From the NCBI RefSeq assembly GCF_042675915.1, contig NZ_JBHTKL010000005.1, positions 744,001 to 808,000 on the forward strand: a DNA stretch of 64,000 bases, written 5' to 3'. This DNA is from Thalassobacillus_A hwangdonensis (lineage in GTDB: Bacteria; Bacillota; Bacilli; Bacillales; Halobacillaceae). Shown one piece after another: positions 1 to 9,449 of the stretch. Every line of letters begins with the position of its first letter. Positions within the stretch are counted from its first letter, which is position 1. The notes under the pieces were generated by a model that was not told the DNA's origin, did not search any database, and worked only from the letters and a program-made list of their open reading frames with translations. A program made the translations under genes and the position numbers.

Positions 1-2
1 AG

Positions 3-824
3 GCCATCATCAAAGCGGATAACGTCGGTGTTTCTTTCAAACTGAAAGATAAAGATTTCTGGGCATTGAAAAATGTCAGTTTTGAAATCAAAGAAGGAGA
101 AGTCGTCGGTATCATCGGTCATAACGGTGCCGGTAAAAGTACTTTATGTAAAGTACTAACAAAAATCCTCGCACCTGATGAAGGCGCCATCGAACTGAAC
201 GGTGAAACATCTGCCCTGCTCGGTTATGGGACAGGATTCAATGCACACCTTAGCGGAGAGGATAACATCTACCTCAATGCGATGCTGCTTGGAATTCCGA
301 AGAAGAGAGTAGATGAAAAATATGATGAAATCGTTGAATTTTCCGGCTTAGGAGAAAAAATCAAAAAGCCGGTCAAAGATTTATCCAGTGGTATGAAAGC
401 TCGACTTGGCTTTAGCATTGCAGCTATCCTGAAACCGGATATTTTCATTATTGATGAAGCTCTTTCCACAGGTGACATGGCTTTCAAACAGAAAGCAAGT
501 GAACGGATCCAGGATATGATGGAGCGGGCGAAAGCGGTCATCATCGTATCGCACAGCCTCTCGTTCATCGAACAGATTTGTACGCGTGGCATCTGGATGG
601 AAAAGGGTCAGGTGAAATTCGATGGCAGTGCAGAAGAAGCGGTTGCCAAATACCGTGAATCTCAAGGTGTAACAAACAAAAATCCTAAGGGTGCTATAAA
701 GAAAAAGAATAACGCTAAAGGCACCGCTACTAAAAATCCTGGACAAGCAAAAGGTACGACCAATAGAGCAAAGGCTGCAAGCAAGCCCGCTCAGCCTGAG
801 AAAGCGGCGAATAAGAATGAATAG
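3..824 (+). CDS. ABC exporter ATPase for a wall polymer, TagH/Wzt type (5' end cut off by window)
   Basis: ATP-binding subunit of a polysaccharide or teichoic acid ABC exporter, expected at the inner face of the membrane with a TagG-like permease that must lie upstream. The reading frame is open to the left edge, so the TTG at 66 is not the start. Walker A GHNGAGKST, signature LSSGMKARLGFSIA and Walker B IFIIDEALSTGD are all visible, as is the H-loop in VSHS. The last 45 or so residues form a Lys/Ala/Asn-rich basic tail with no recognisable domain, unlike the long extracellular end of B. subtilis TagH. It is the first seen gene of a one-direction cluster that continues with a glycosyltransferase 18 bases on. 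The family is certain; the exported polymer is inferred. Confidence 0.88.
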   Translation, partial: AIIKADNVGVSFKLKDKDFWALKNVSFEIKEGEVVGIIGHNGAGKSTLCKVLTKILAPDEGAIELNGETSALLGYGTGFNAHLSGEDNIYLNAMLLGIPKKRVDEKYDEIVEFSGLGEKIKKPVKDLSSGMKARLGFSIAAILKPDIFIIDEALSTGDMAFKQKASERIQDMMERAKAVIIVSHSLSFIEQICTRGIWMEKGQVKFDGSAEEAVAKYRESQGVTNKNPKGAIKKKNNAKGTATKNPGQAKGTTNRAKAASKPAQPEKAANKNE

Positions 825-842
825 GTTACTGGTGGTGAAGAA

Positions 843-2777
843 ATGTTGCGAATCCTGAAAAAAGTGCTATCCGGTCCAATGGACTGGGTGCTCTACACTG
901 TATTAAACGAAAAACAACGAAAAAAGCTTGGAGACCTTCTTTCTGATCGTCAAAAACAGCGACTGAAAGAAATTCTTCATGGAAAAAAAGCGTTGCAGCG
1001 AAAGCATTTGCGACAGTTGAAGCACCACCTGTATAACTTAGGCTTTACAGAACGCGCACTTGCAGAATTGGAGGCATTCCATCAGGAAACGGATGATGCT
1101 GATATCAAGCGCTTGGCTGCCTGGGAACTCGTCTTATGGCATGCCAATAAGTATTCAGATGAAGGAGCAGAGACAGCCCTAGTCTATTTAAAAGAAGCTG
1201 AAAAGAATGAAAGTGGTGCGGATCAACTGAGGCGCATCGCTATTCTTAAAGCAGAGTGTTACGACCAATTGAACCAAGAGAATCAAGGAAAGCAAGTACT
1301 CCAGGAAATGCTTGAGAAACAGCAGCACCCGGATCTATATTTAGCTATGGCAAACTTGGAAGCGAACATTGAAGACCGCTTGGATTGGATCAACAAGGCG
1401 ATGGAAGCCTATGAGCTGCAGCCTATTTCGTTTGCAGCCAAACAGGACCCTGTCTATGACGATTTGATGACCATCCCTTCAGGAGAAAAAGTAGCGGATG
1501 GCCCCTTAGTAACAGTTATTTTACCTGCATTCAAAGCAGAAGATGGAATCAAGACAGCAATCGATTCGATTCTTTCTCAGACGTGGCAGAACCTGGAGTT
1601 GATTGTCGTAGACGACTGCAGTCCGGACGAAACAAGACAAGTGGCAGAAGCCTATACAGCGAAGGACAAACGAGTAAAACTTCTCGCTACTCCTCAGAAT
1701 AGCGGTCCTTATGTCGCTCGTAACATTGCATTGCAGGCTGCAAAAGGGGAGTTCATCACGATCAATGACTCAGACGACTGGTCCCATGAGCAGAAGATTG
1801 AAAAACAGGCGCGTCACTTGATGGACAATCCATCGATCATTGCAAATACTTCAGAGCATGCAAGATTGACCGAAGACCTGAAGCTGTACCGCAGAGGCAC
1901 ACCAGGTAAATATATTTTCCCGAACATGTCGTCAATCATGTTCAGGAGAGAACCGGTCCTTGAAAAGGTTGGCTATTGGGACAGTGTACGTTTCGCGGCA
2001 GATGGTGAATTCAAGCGTCGCTTACTGAGAACGTTCGGGAAAGATAAATACGTCGATTTGAAAACAGGTCCGTTATCACTTCCACGCCAGTCTGTCACTT
2101 CCCTGACAGGAAGCTCTGCGTTCGGATACAACGGATTTTTCAAAGGTGTCAGAAAAGAGTACGTCGAAAGTCTGGAGCATCATCATAAACAGGCAGAAAG
2201 TCTCTTTTACCCTTACCCACAAGGGAATCGTCCATTCCCAGTACCTGAGCCGATGTGGCCAGAGCGGGAAGAGAAGCAAGATGGGAAACGTCTATTTGAA
2301 CGAGTAATCGCAGCCGACTTCCGTATGCTGAATGAAGCAGACCTGCAGCAGGTAACAGAATTGATCAAGCATACGAGAGGGCGAGTAGGTCTTATTCAGA
2401 TGTATGGCTATGACATAAGTATTACGAAACCGATTATGGAAGAAGTAAGAAGGCAGATGGATGGCAAGCAGGTTCAAATGCTTGTGTACGGGGAAAAGGT
2501 GCAAGCGAATGAACTCATCGTTCTTGATGCTACTGTGCTGGAGGACAAGCAGCAGTATATTCCTGAATTGACCGTCGATAGCATCCGCGTGCTTGCTCCT
2601 AATTCGAGCGAGAGGAAATTGAAAGAGTCTGCTCTTCATCTTCACCAGTATTTTGGTAGTAAAGGTACATGGTACGTAGATAATAATACTGAACTATCTA
2701 GTGACACACGTGAACTGCTAGGAGAAGTGATCCAACTGCAATCCTGGATGAAACAAGGGTTGAATCAACATGACTGA
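843..2777 (+). CDS. GT2 glycosyltransferase with helical N-terminal region
   Basis: Cytoplasmic family-2 glycosyltransferase. The GT-A domain runs from about residue 222 to 400: it opens with VTVILPAFKAEDG, has the nucleotide-binding VVDDCSPDE near 255-263 and a DxD-type NDSDDW at 308-313. Residues 1-215 are helical and TPR-like. The last 150 residues form a second region I do not recognise. The ATG at 843 follows a weak GGTGAAG ribosome site. The stop overlaps the next start by eight bases, so the two are translationally coupled. The donor sugar cannot be read from the sequence; the context suggests the polymer exported by the upstream ABC system. Confidence 0.85.
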   Translation: MLRILKKVLSGPMDWVLYTVLNEKQRKKLGDLLSDRQKQRLKEILHGKKALQRKHLRQLKHHLYNLGFTERALAELEAFHQETDDADIKRLAAWELVLWHANKYSDEGAETALVYLKEAEKNESGADQLRRIAILKAECYDQLNQENQGKQVLQEMLEKQQHPDLYLAMANLEANIEDRLDWINKAMEAYELQPISFAAKQDPVYDDLMTIPSGEKVADGPLVTVILPAFKAEDGIKTAIDSILSQTWQNLELIVVDDCSPDETRQVAEAYTAKDKRVKLLATPQNSGPYVARNIALQAAKGEFITINDSDDWSHEQKIEKQARHLMDNPSIIANTSEHARLTEDLKLYRRGTPGKYIFPNMSSIMFRREPVLEKVGYWDSVRFAADGEFKRRLLRTFGKDKYVDLKTGPLSLPRQSVTSLTGSSAFGYNGFFKGVRKEYVESLEHHHKQAESLFYPYPQGNRPFPVPEPMWPEREEKQDGKRLFERVIAADFRMLNEADLQQVTELIKHTRGRVGLIQMYGYDISITKPIMEEVRRQMDGKQVQMLVYGEKVQANELIVLDATVLEDKQQYIPELTVDSIRVLAPNSSERKLKESALHLHQYFGSKGTWYVDNNTELSSDTRELLGEVIQLQSWMKQGLNQHD

Positions 2778-3582
2778 AGCCAGACAGCGCGATTATTCAG
2801 AGGAATACCGTCGACTTCAGGAAGACCTGCAAAAGGTGGAAGAAGATCGGATAGCAAGTGAGAAGAAACTGGAAGCCCGTAAACGGGAATGGAAGTCAGT
2901 GCAAACCAGTAACCTGTTCAAGCTTGTAACAGCAGCGAAGCAGTTGAAGCATTCCCTGCTATCACCTAAGGAAGAGCGCAATTATGAACAATCGGATCAG
3001 GAGTGCGAGCGAGCAATACTGACCCCGGAAGTAGTCCTTGCATCGGATTTCAGTCTTCAACCCGATCAGCTAGCGTCCGTCATCGAAGAAATCAACGTGA
3101 ACCAGCAAATAGGGTTACGTACGGCTTTATTACATTTTTCAACCAGAGCCATCGATCCGACCATCGCTTCACTCCTTGATGAATATGAAGGCGTTGTAAT
3201 CCTTCGCCCAAGAGATGAAGTGACTTGTCAGTTGTTACTTATCCATCATCCGAATGTGTTGGAGAAACCTATTGCAAAACTCCCTCATATCAAACCAGAG
3301 ATTGTCAAAGTAGTGATGGAGACCGCTCCGAACGATCAAGCGGGGGGCTATTCCTTAAGGAAAGTCTCAAGAAACCTCCTGGATGTAGCAGATAAACGTG
3401 CCAGATGGTACCCATATGATGAGACAGTGAAAGCTGCCATCCATAATTGGGACCACCGCGATTTGAGATATATCAAGCTTTCTTACAATACCTGGGTAAA
3501 TAACCAAGGAAAATCCAATTACAGCATGTATCTGGATGAATCCCTGATCACCAAAACGGAAGGAGCCGAGGGCATTGACTGA
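2770..3582 (+). CDS. Coiled-coil protein of unknown function in wall-polymer operon
   Basis: I do not recognise a family. Residues 8-40 are strongly charged and predicted coiled coil, followed by TSNLFKLVTAAKQLK, which resembles the SNLWK...LFRKLK stretch of the next gene and more loosely the SW tails of other proteins in this window. The remaining 200 residues are a mixed alpha/beta globular part with no catalytic motif I can name. There is no signal peptide or membrane segment. It overlaps its neighbours by eight bases on both sides, which argues for co-translation with the GT2 enzyme and the TupA-like ATP-grasp protein, possibly as a scaffold or subunit. Confidence 0.7.
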   Translation: MTEARQRDYSEEYRRLQEDLQKVEEDRIASEKKLEARKREWKSVQTSNLFKLVTAAKQLKHSLLSPKEERNYEQSDQECERAILTPEVVLASDFSLQPDQLASVIEEINVNQQIGLRTALLHFSTRAIDPTIASLLDEYEGVVILRPRDEVTCQLLLIHHPNVLEKPIAKLPHIKPEIVKVVMETAPNDQAGGYSLRKVSRNLLDVADKRARWYPYDETVKAAIHNWDHRDLRYIKLSYNTWVNNQGKSNYSMYLDESLITKTEGAEGID

Positions 3583-4993
3583 AAAAGAAAAAGAGCAGAC
3601 GGACGCACAATCCCCTCTCTCCCATGAGACTCAGGAAATCATCGAAGACATGATGGAGACAGAAGCGAAGATTGCTAAGAAACAAGAGCAGATTAAGCAG
3701 AACAAGAAAGAAATGAAGCAGATCGAAAAAAGTAATCTATGGAAGAAGAGCACCCTCTTTCGAAAGTTGAAGCGGCTGTTCACCAATCAGACAAAACATG
3801 ACCGAACGATGAAACTGGAGTTACTTAAGGAAGAATACGATACCCTTCGTAAGGAACTGGAAGAGACCAAAGAGAAGCTGCAGCAAACGCTTCTTGATGA
3901 CCGAATACTTAAAACTACTGACTTACAAAAAGCAGTCAGGCATCAAAAGAAGGAAGGGAATCTCCCTGCATACGTCAGATCGATTACACAACAGAAGCGT
4001 CAGCACGACAGAAACTACAAGGACGCTCTCCAATTCGCAGCGAGAACATTCATGAACGAAAAGGAAGCATACCGGAACCTTGTTTACGCAGATGTGCTGG
4101 AATCTTTAAGAATCGAAGAGATTCCTGAGTTCATTGTTCGCGCAGGGCTGACAGACGATCCACTGCCGCTAACATCTGCAGCAACCTTTAGGGGGAGCCT
4201 GACGATGCGAATGCGAAAGCAGCAGCTAACTGGTCCCTTGCCCGAAATGCTGCTAGACCATAAACAGACGGCATATCGTTTTATGGAGCAATTGAACGTC
4301 CGAGCACCTTGGTCATCATCAGAGATCTACTCGATCGACAATCTGCCGATCCGGGAAGGAATTGTCATCAAACCGGAAGACGGTGCAGGGTCAAGAGGGG
4401 TTTATCTTGTATATGACTTAGATGATATAATAGATATCAAACACTCGAAGATGCTCGAAAACTGGCAGGCACTTATTGAAAGTATGCAGGCAGACCTGGA
4501 GTCTGGACGTGTAGAGAACGATCGTTGGTACATGGAAGAATTGATTTTAGAGAACATAGAAACCCGAGCACCAGCACGTGATGTGAAATTCTACTGCTTT
4601 TATGGAAAAGTTGGTCTTATTTTAGAAATTATCCGTTTTCCTGAAACGAGGTACAGCTGGTGGACAGCAGATGGAGATAGAATCCGCACAGGTAAATATG
4701 ACGATGATCTGTTCATCGGAACAGGTGTCACACAAGCAGAAGTGGGAATGGCCGCTTCAATCAGCACCCACATCCCTGCTCCGTTCATGCGAATCGATTT
4801 TCTTAGAGAAGCGGAAGGGCTCGTGTTCGGCGAATTCACTCCAAAACCGGGGAACTATGATGAATTCGACGAAAAGACAGATCGGTGGATGGGAGAACTG
4901 TTTCTTGAAGCAGAAGAACGCCTGATGAAGGACCTTCTTGAAGGTAAGAAGTTTATGGAATATGACAAATTAAAGGGACATCTACTTCCATAA
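3575..4993 (+). CDS. TupA-like ATP-grasp protein
   Basis: Member of the ATP-grasp superfamily resembling TupA, the protein tied to teichuronopeptide synthesis in alkaliphilic Bacillus. The first 110 residues are coiled coil containing SNLWKKSTLFRKLKRLF at about 53-69. The ATP-grasp fold lies at about 225-460, with IVIKPEDGAGSRGV (lysine and glycine-rich loop) near 263-276, the acidic strand MRIDFL near 405 and the metal-binding FGEFTPKPGNYDEFD near 418-432. The TTG start at 3575 overlaps the upstream stop. The expected reaction is ATP-dependent amide bond formation through an acyl phosphate, perhaps adding amino acids to a uronic acid or glutamate chain; the substrate is inferred. Confidence 0.8.
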   Translation: MTEKEKEQTDAQSPLSHETQEIIEDMMETEAKIAKKQEQIKQNKKEMKQIEKSNLWKKSTLFRKLKRLFTNQTKHDRTMKLELLKEEYDTLRKELEETKEKLQQTLLDDRILKTTDLQKAVRHQKKEGNLPAYVRSITQQKRQHDRNYKDALQFAARTFMNEKEAYRNLVYADVLESLRIEEIPEFIVRAGLTDDPLPLTSAATFRGSLTMRMRKQQLTGPLPEMLLDHKQTAYRFMEQLNVRAPWSSSEIYSIDNLPIREGIVIKPEDGAGSRGVYLVYDLDDIIDIKHSKMLENWQALIESMQADLESGRVENDRWYMEELILENIETRAPARDVKFYCFYGKVGLILEIIRFPETRYSWWTADGDRIRTGKYDDDLFIGTGVTQAEVGMAASISTHIPAPFMRIDFLREAEGLVFGEFTPKPGNYDEFDEKTDRWMGELFLEAEERLMKDLLEGKKFMEYDKLKGHLLP

Positions 4994-5028
4994 AGGAAGT
5001 GTGCTTAGAGTTTTAGGAGGAAAAACTG

Positions 5029-6645
5029 ATGGACGAGAATAACACAGAATGGCTGCCGCACTTATCCAATGAAATCGTTTCGGCAGCGCACGGCAATCTG
5101 CTTGATGCGTATGCAGTTTCATTAGAAGGCTGGCGACGTGGCCTTAAGTTGAGATGGCATGTAAAGGACTCTGAGAAATTCAGTGAGATGCGGACATGGT
5201 TTGTCGATCGACCAGGTCAACTATTCTCTTTGAGTTCAGAAGAGAAGACCCATTACTTCTTCAGGACCAGAGGCGACTTGGTGGCCAATGACGCAGTCGA
5301 TATTGGTAAAGATAAAGAACGTACGAAGGCTGTATTGAAAGACGCTGGGGTTTCAGTCCCGGAAGGAAAACAGTTCCAAGAACACGTTCAGGATGAAGAA
5401 ATCATCCAGTACGCCAACAAGCTTGGTTACCCAGTTGTGCTTAAGCCTACAGATGGAAGCTTCGGACGAGGTGTAATTTCCAATGTCACGAGTGAAGGAG
5501 AACTTCGTTACTCATTGGAGTATGTCCGGAAAGAGCTCGATTTTCCAGATGTAATCGTTGAACGTTATATACCAGGACCTGAGTATCGGTTGTATGTAGT
5601 CGGTGATGAAGTTGTCGGAGCTATGAACCGTGTACCGGCGAATGTAGTCGGTGATGGTGTGAATTCCGTTCAGGCATTGATTGAAATGAAGAATGAAGAA
5701 CGTGCCTTGAACCCCAGACTTGTCAGCTGTCCCATCGAAATGACTCAGGACGTTGTAGATTACATGGGAAGAAAAGGGTACACCCTTGATATGGTCCCTG
5801 ATAAAGGCCAGCAAATCTTCCTGAGTGATAAAAGTAATATTTCTTTAGGCGGCGATCCAGTGGATGTACTAGAGGAACTCCCTGCTAACATCAAACAATT
5901 GGCAGTAGATGCCATCAAAGCTGTACCTGGACTGGTTCATGGAGCTGTCGATCTTATTACTCATGAAGAAGAGAAGAAAGGCTACATCATCGAGTTGAAC
6001 CCTACTGCACAAATCGGTGGGCTTCTGTACCCGATAAAAGGGACACCGAGAGACATACCTGCTGCCATCATCGATTACTACTTCCCTGAGACGAAAGGGA
6101 AAGATCGGAATGATACGTTCTTCGATTTTCATGATGTGCTCGATCCTTTGCAATCAAGAGATGCTATTTCAACGACAGTTACTCCTTCCCCACAAGGCAA
6201 AGTTTTTGCCAAAAAATATATTGTTAGTGGCAATGTCGGAGATATCGGTTATCATCGAGGACTTCGGAAACAAGCCTTTGAGCGTGAACTTCACGGATTC
6301 GTAATGTCGATGGAGAATGGTGATATCGAGGTTGTCGTTGCAGGTACGGATCCTGCCATGGTGGATGATTTCAAGAACGGCCTTTTTGAAGATGAAGAAA
6401 GAGCACAGGTCATCGAGTTGCAGGAAGAAGATTATCCTGAGCCGATAAAGGTAGGCTTTGAAATAAAAGCAGATTTGAAGACTCAGATTGAAGAACTGAA
6501 GATCCTTCGCAATGAACTAGAGGTTACGGAACGGGAAATGATGAAAGCCGAAGTGCAACGTAGGAAGTTTTATGAAAGCATGTCCTGGAAAGCTACCAAG
6601 CCGATACGAGTGGCTGGAGCAATCTTCAAGAAAGTCAGGTCATGA
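5029..6645 (+). CDS. Cyanophycin-synthetase-like ATP-grasp ligase fused to acylphosphatase-like domain (paralogue 1)
   Basis: Three-part protein. Residues 1-90 carry a family signature LEGWRRGLKL. Residues 95-335 are an ATP-grasp domain of the CphA/GshF type: VVLKPTDGSFGRGV (136-149), SNISLGGDPVDV (269-280) and the metal site IELNPTAQIGG (321-331). Residues 391-470 are acylphosphatase-like, but the catalytic Arg and Asn positions read His and Ser (IGYHR; GFVMS), so this domain is probably inactive. A coiled coil at 480-515 ends in SMSWKATKPIR (517-527). A strong TAGGAGGAAAA ribosome site precedes the ATG. It has no signal peptide, so it is cytoplasmic. The likely role is ATP-driven amino acid ligation to a wall polymer, inferred from the family and neighbours. 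Confidence 0.83.
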   Translation: MDENNTEWLPHLSNEIVSAAHGNLLDAYAVSLEGWRRGLKLRWHVKDSEKFSEMRTWFVDRPGQLFSLSSEEKTHYFFRTRGDLVANDAVDIGKDKERTKAVLKDAGVSVPEGKQFQEHVQDEEIIQYANKLGYPVVLKPTDGSFGRGVISNVTSEGELRYSLEYVRKELDFPDVIVERYIPGPEYRLYVVGDEVVGAMNRVPANVVGDGVNSVQALIEMKNEERALNPRLVSCPIEMTQDVVDYMGRKGYTLDMVPDKGQQIFLSDKSNISLGGDPVDVLEELPANIKQLAVDAIKAVPGLVHGAVDLITHEEEKKGYIIELNPTAQIGGLLYPIKGTPRDIPAAIIDYYFPETKGKDRNDTFFDFHDVLDPLQSRDAISTTVTPSPQGKVFAKKYIVSGNVGDIGYHRGLRKQAFERELHGFVMSMENGDIEVVVAGTDPAMVDDFKNGLFEDEERAQVIELQEEDYPEPIKVGFEIKADLKTQIEELKILRNELEVTEREMMKAEVQRRKFYESMSWKATKPIRVAGAIFKKVRS

Positions 6646-6684
6646 CACGCACACAGGAATGGAACGGTGTAGGAGGAATAGATA

Positions 6685-8328
6685 ATGAGTGAGCAGCAGG
6701 GAATCAGTCTTCCCCAACTTACGAATGATATTGTAAAGAATGCGAGAAAGACAAGGTTGGATGCGTTTGCCGTAGCTTTGGAAGGGTGGCGCAGAGGCCT
6801 GAAGCTTAAATGGTACACGAAGGATTCAGAGTATTATAAGGATATGATCATCTTCGGGGTCAACCCACCGGGAAGACTCTTTTCTCTAAGCTCAGATCAA
6901 CAGACGCACTTTTTCTTCCGTACTCGTGGAGATATCGTTGCAAATGAAGCGGTGGAAGTAGCGTCAGAAAAAGATGATACAAAGGTAGTTCTGGAGAACG
7001 CAGGTGTGCCTGTTCCGAAAGGAAAAGGATTTGAGCCAGATGCGACAGACGAAGAAATCATCGCATTCAGTAAGACATTGGACTACCCTTTGGTTTTGAA
7101 ACCGACGAATGCCAGTCTTGGTAACGGTGTAGTGACCAATATCCGAAGTGACGAACAATTTCTGAAAGCGATAAATTATGTCAGACATGAACTCAATTAT
7201 GACGAAGTGATCGTCGAACAACATGTAGATGGCAAAGAGTACCGTGTCTATGTGGTAGATGATAATGTAATCGCTGCATACAACCGTGTTCCTGCCAACA
7301 TCATCGGTGATGGCGAGCACACAATTGAAGAACTTATCGCTCTGAATAACCAGCAGAGGAAGAAAAACGCACGTCTTAACAGCTGTCTCATCCATATCGA
7401 CACGGAAATCCTTGAGTTCATACAATCGGCAGGCTATACATTGGAAAGTGTCCCTGAGAAAGGGGAGCAGATTTTCCTTAGAGAGAAGACGAACGTATCT
7501 TCCGGTGGTGACCCGATTGATGTGACTGATACCATCGATCCCGAACTGAAGCAAATTGCCATCGACGCAATCAAGGCAGTACCAGGTTTACATCACGGTG
7601 GTGTAGATATCATCGTCAATGAAAATCGTTCCATGGAAGCAGCTGGTGTGGTCATCGAGCTCAATCCTACTGCACAAATCGGTGGTGCACTATTCCCCAT
7701 TAAAGGGAAAGCACGTGATATTCCGGCTGCCATCATCGATTATTACTTCCCTGAAACGAAGGGAATGGATACGAGCAAATCAAAGATATACTTTGATCTG
7801 ATCAACATCCTTGAACCATTGGAGAACAGGGCAGCATTGGAAGTCGAAGTATCACCTGCACCAATGGGGAAATTGTACGCTAAGAAATTCACCGTGCATG
7901 GAACGGTTCAACGTAATAGCTATCATCGCTGGCTGAAGCAGAAAGCGATCGAAAGAAACCTGCACGGATACGTAAAGAACAATGTATTTGATGAAATAGA
8001 AATTGTCGTTGCCGGAACTGATCGAAGCACGATTTCTGAATTCAAATCATTGATTTCTCAATATCCTCAGAACTCGAAAGTAAGAAAGATTGAGGAAGAG
8101 AATTATGATGAACCGGTGACGATCGGGTTCGAAATCGCTGAGCAATATAATACTACCAATATCAAATCTGTCCAATATGCGTTAAGAAAGATGGATAAAG
8201 ATTTGAAACACCTGACGAAAATGAAGAACAGGATCCAGAAAGATAACCAGCATATCCTGAACAGTACATCATGGAAATTCACCAAACCACTTCGCAGTGC
8301 TGGAGCAGTATTGAAAAACAGAAAATGA
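6685..8328 (+). CDS. Cyanophycin-synthetase-like ATP-grasp ligase fused to acylphosphatase-like domain (paralogue 2)
   Basis: Close paralogue of the preceding gene with the same order: LEGWRRGLKL at 32-41, ATP-grasp at about 95-340 (LVLKPTNASLGNGV, TNVSSGGDPIDV, IELNPTAQIGG), acylphosphatase-like domain at about 398-475, coiled coil at 495-525 and tail STSWKFTKPLR at 527-537. In the acylphosphatase part the catalytic Arg position reads His (SYHRW), whereas the Asn of the GYVKN motif is kept. The start at 6685 has a GTAGGAGGAATAG ribosome site. It is 39 bases after paralogue 1 and clearly arose by tandem duplication followed by divergence, so the pair may use different substrates or act as a hetero-oligomer. 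Confidence 0.83.
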   Translation: MSEQQGISLPQLTNDIVKNARKTRLDAFAVALEGWRRGLKLKWYTKDSEYYKDMIIFGVNPPGRLFSLSSDQQTHFFFRTRGDIVANEAVEVASEKDDTKVVLENAGVPVPKGKGFEPDATDEEIIAFSKTLDYPLVLKPTNASLGNGVVTNIRSDEQFLKAINYVRHELNYDEVIVEQHVDGKEYRVYVVDDNVIAAYNRVPANIIGDGEHTIEELIALNNQQRKKNARLNSCLIHIDTEILEFIQSAGYTLESVPEKGEQIFLREKTNVSSGGDPIDVTDTIDPELKQIAIDAIKAVPGLHHGGVDIIVNENRSMEAAGVVIELNPTAQIGGALFPIKGKARDIPAAIIDYYFPETKGMDTSKSKIYFDLINILEPLENRAALEVEVSPAPMGKLYAKKFTVHGTVQRNSYHRWLKQKAIERNLHGYVKNNVFDEIEIVVAGTDRSTISEFKSLISQYPQNSKVRKIEEENYDEPVTIGFEIAEQYNTTNIKSVQYALRKMDKDLKHLTKMKNRIQKDNQHILNSTSWKFTKPLRSAGAVLKNRK

Positions 8329-8368
8329 GTTTTCATAAGTAAGAAATAAATGCAAAGTGGGGATTGAT

Positions 8369-9403
8369 TTGTCTCAAATAAGTTTGGCAGCTACTGGCGA
8401 TGTATTACTACATTCCAGAGTGTACCGGTTATGTAAAACAAAAAAAGGGTATGAGTTCAAAGGTAAAATGAGTGCTGCGAAAGAATTGCTGAGTTCTGCT
8501 GATCTTTCGATTGTTAATCTGGAAGCAATTGTGGCAGGGGAAGAGATAGGATTAAGCTCTTTCCCGACTTTCAACAACCCGGTCGAACTGGCACAGACGT
8601 TGAAGGACTTCGGTACGGATATTGTCACGAATTCGAATAATCACGCATTGGACTTTGGGGAAGAGGGAGCACTTCGTTCCATTCAGAACCTTGAAGCGAT
8701 CGGACTGGATTATGTCGGCTCACATAAGTCTAAAAAAGACCGCAGTACCTTTAGGGTCATCGAGCGCAAGGGTATCAAATGTGCTCTGTTATCCTTCAGT
8801 GCTGTCAGTTTAGGGAACCAGCCACCAAAAGGCAAAGAGTTTCTGTTGAACAGAATTAAGAGTTCGACGAAAAGTTTGCGTCTGGAAATCGAAAAGCTGA
8901 AAAAAGAGCACAAGCCAGATGTCATTATCGTTTCCCTGCATTTTGGGAAAGAGTATGCACTTTATCCAGGTGGTGCACAACAAGAGTTGGCCTCTTCCGT
9001 CTCGGATTGTGGTGCAGATATCATCATTGGCCACCATCCTCATGTACTTCAGCCAGCAGAGTGGATTACCAATTCCAGAGGTAAAAGAACATTTGTCATC
9101 TACTCACTTGGAAACTTCTACTCTGGCCAAAAGGGGTTGTACCGTCAAATTGGAGGCTCTCTTCATCTGGATATCAAAAAGCATTCGAAAAATCCCGGTG
9201 ACATAAGCATTGAAAAGCCAAGGCTGCATCTTACGTATGTAGATGCAAGTAAAGAGAGTGGCTTCCAAATGCATTCTTTTCTCGAATATATCAAACGAAA
9301 TCCTTATATAAAGACAGATCATGACGTATTCGACTCGATCGAGGTTTATAGTGAACTTTCCAATCGTTTTAAAAAGTGGATGCCTGAAATAGAGTTGAAA
9401 TAA
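8369..9403 (+). CDS. CapA/PgsA-like metallophosphoesterase-fold protein
   Basis: Member of the CapA family (poly-gamma-glutamate capsule biosynthesis). The calcineurin-like metal-binding motifs are seen in order: LAATGDVLLHS, SIVNLEAIVAG, VTNSNNHALDFG, VSLHFGKEY, IIGHHPHVLQP and IYSLGNFYSG. Unlike PgsA/CapA of polyglutamate operons it has no N-terminal membrane anchor, so it is predicted cytoplasmic. A GTG at 8357 is also in frame, but the only ribosome-like stretch (GTGGGG) sits correctly for the TTG at 8369, which I prefer. It closes the plus-strand cluster and is followed by a strong bidirectional terminator. Its presence beside ATP-grasp ligases supports an amide-containing polymer. Confidence 0.85.
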   Translation: MSQISLAATGDVLLHSRVYRLCKTKKGYEFKGKMSAAKELLSSADLSIVNLEAIVAGEEIGLSSFPTFNNPVELAQTLKDFGTDIVTNSNNHALDFGEEGALRSIQNLEAIGLDYVGSHKSKKDRSTFRVIERKGIKCALLSFSAVSLGNQPPKGKEFLLNRIKSSTKSLRLEIEKLKKEHKPDVIIVSLHFGKEYALYPGGAQQELASSVSDCGADIIIGHHPHVLQPAEWITNSRGKRTFVIYSLGNFYSGQKGLYRQIGGSLHLDIKKHSKNPGDISIEKPRLHLTYVDASKESGFQMHSFLEYIKRNPYIKTDHDVFDSIEVYSELSNRFKKWMPEIELK

Positions 9404-9412
9404 TCAAATGGA

Positions 9413-9445
9413 AAAGCCGTCTTCCTTATGAAGACGGCTTTATTT
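9413..9445. terminator. Bidirectional intrinsic terminator
   Basis: A perfect 12-base stem AAAGCCGTCTTC / GAAGACGGCTTT with a five-base loop, T-rich on the plus strand and preceded by an A-run that serves the minus strand. It sits between the convergent CapA-like gene and the minus-strand paralogue. Confidence 0.9.
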
Positions 9446-9449
9446 GTAT

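Noticed and set aside
6964..7554. 196-codon open frame on the minus strand
   Set aside because: It lies wholly inside the ATP-grasp/acylphosphatase gene at 6685, has no ribosome site and encodes a composition (Cys, His, Phe and Ile-rich) typical of antisense shadows. Other long antisense frames under the autolysin and LCP genes were left out for the same reason.
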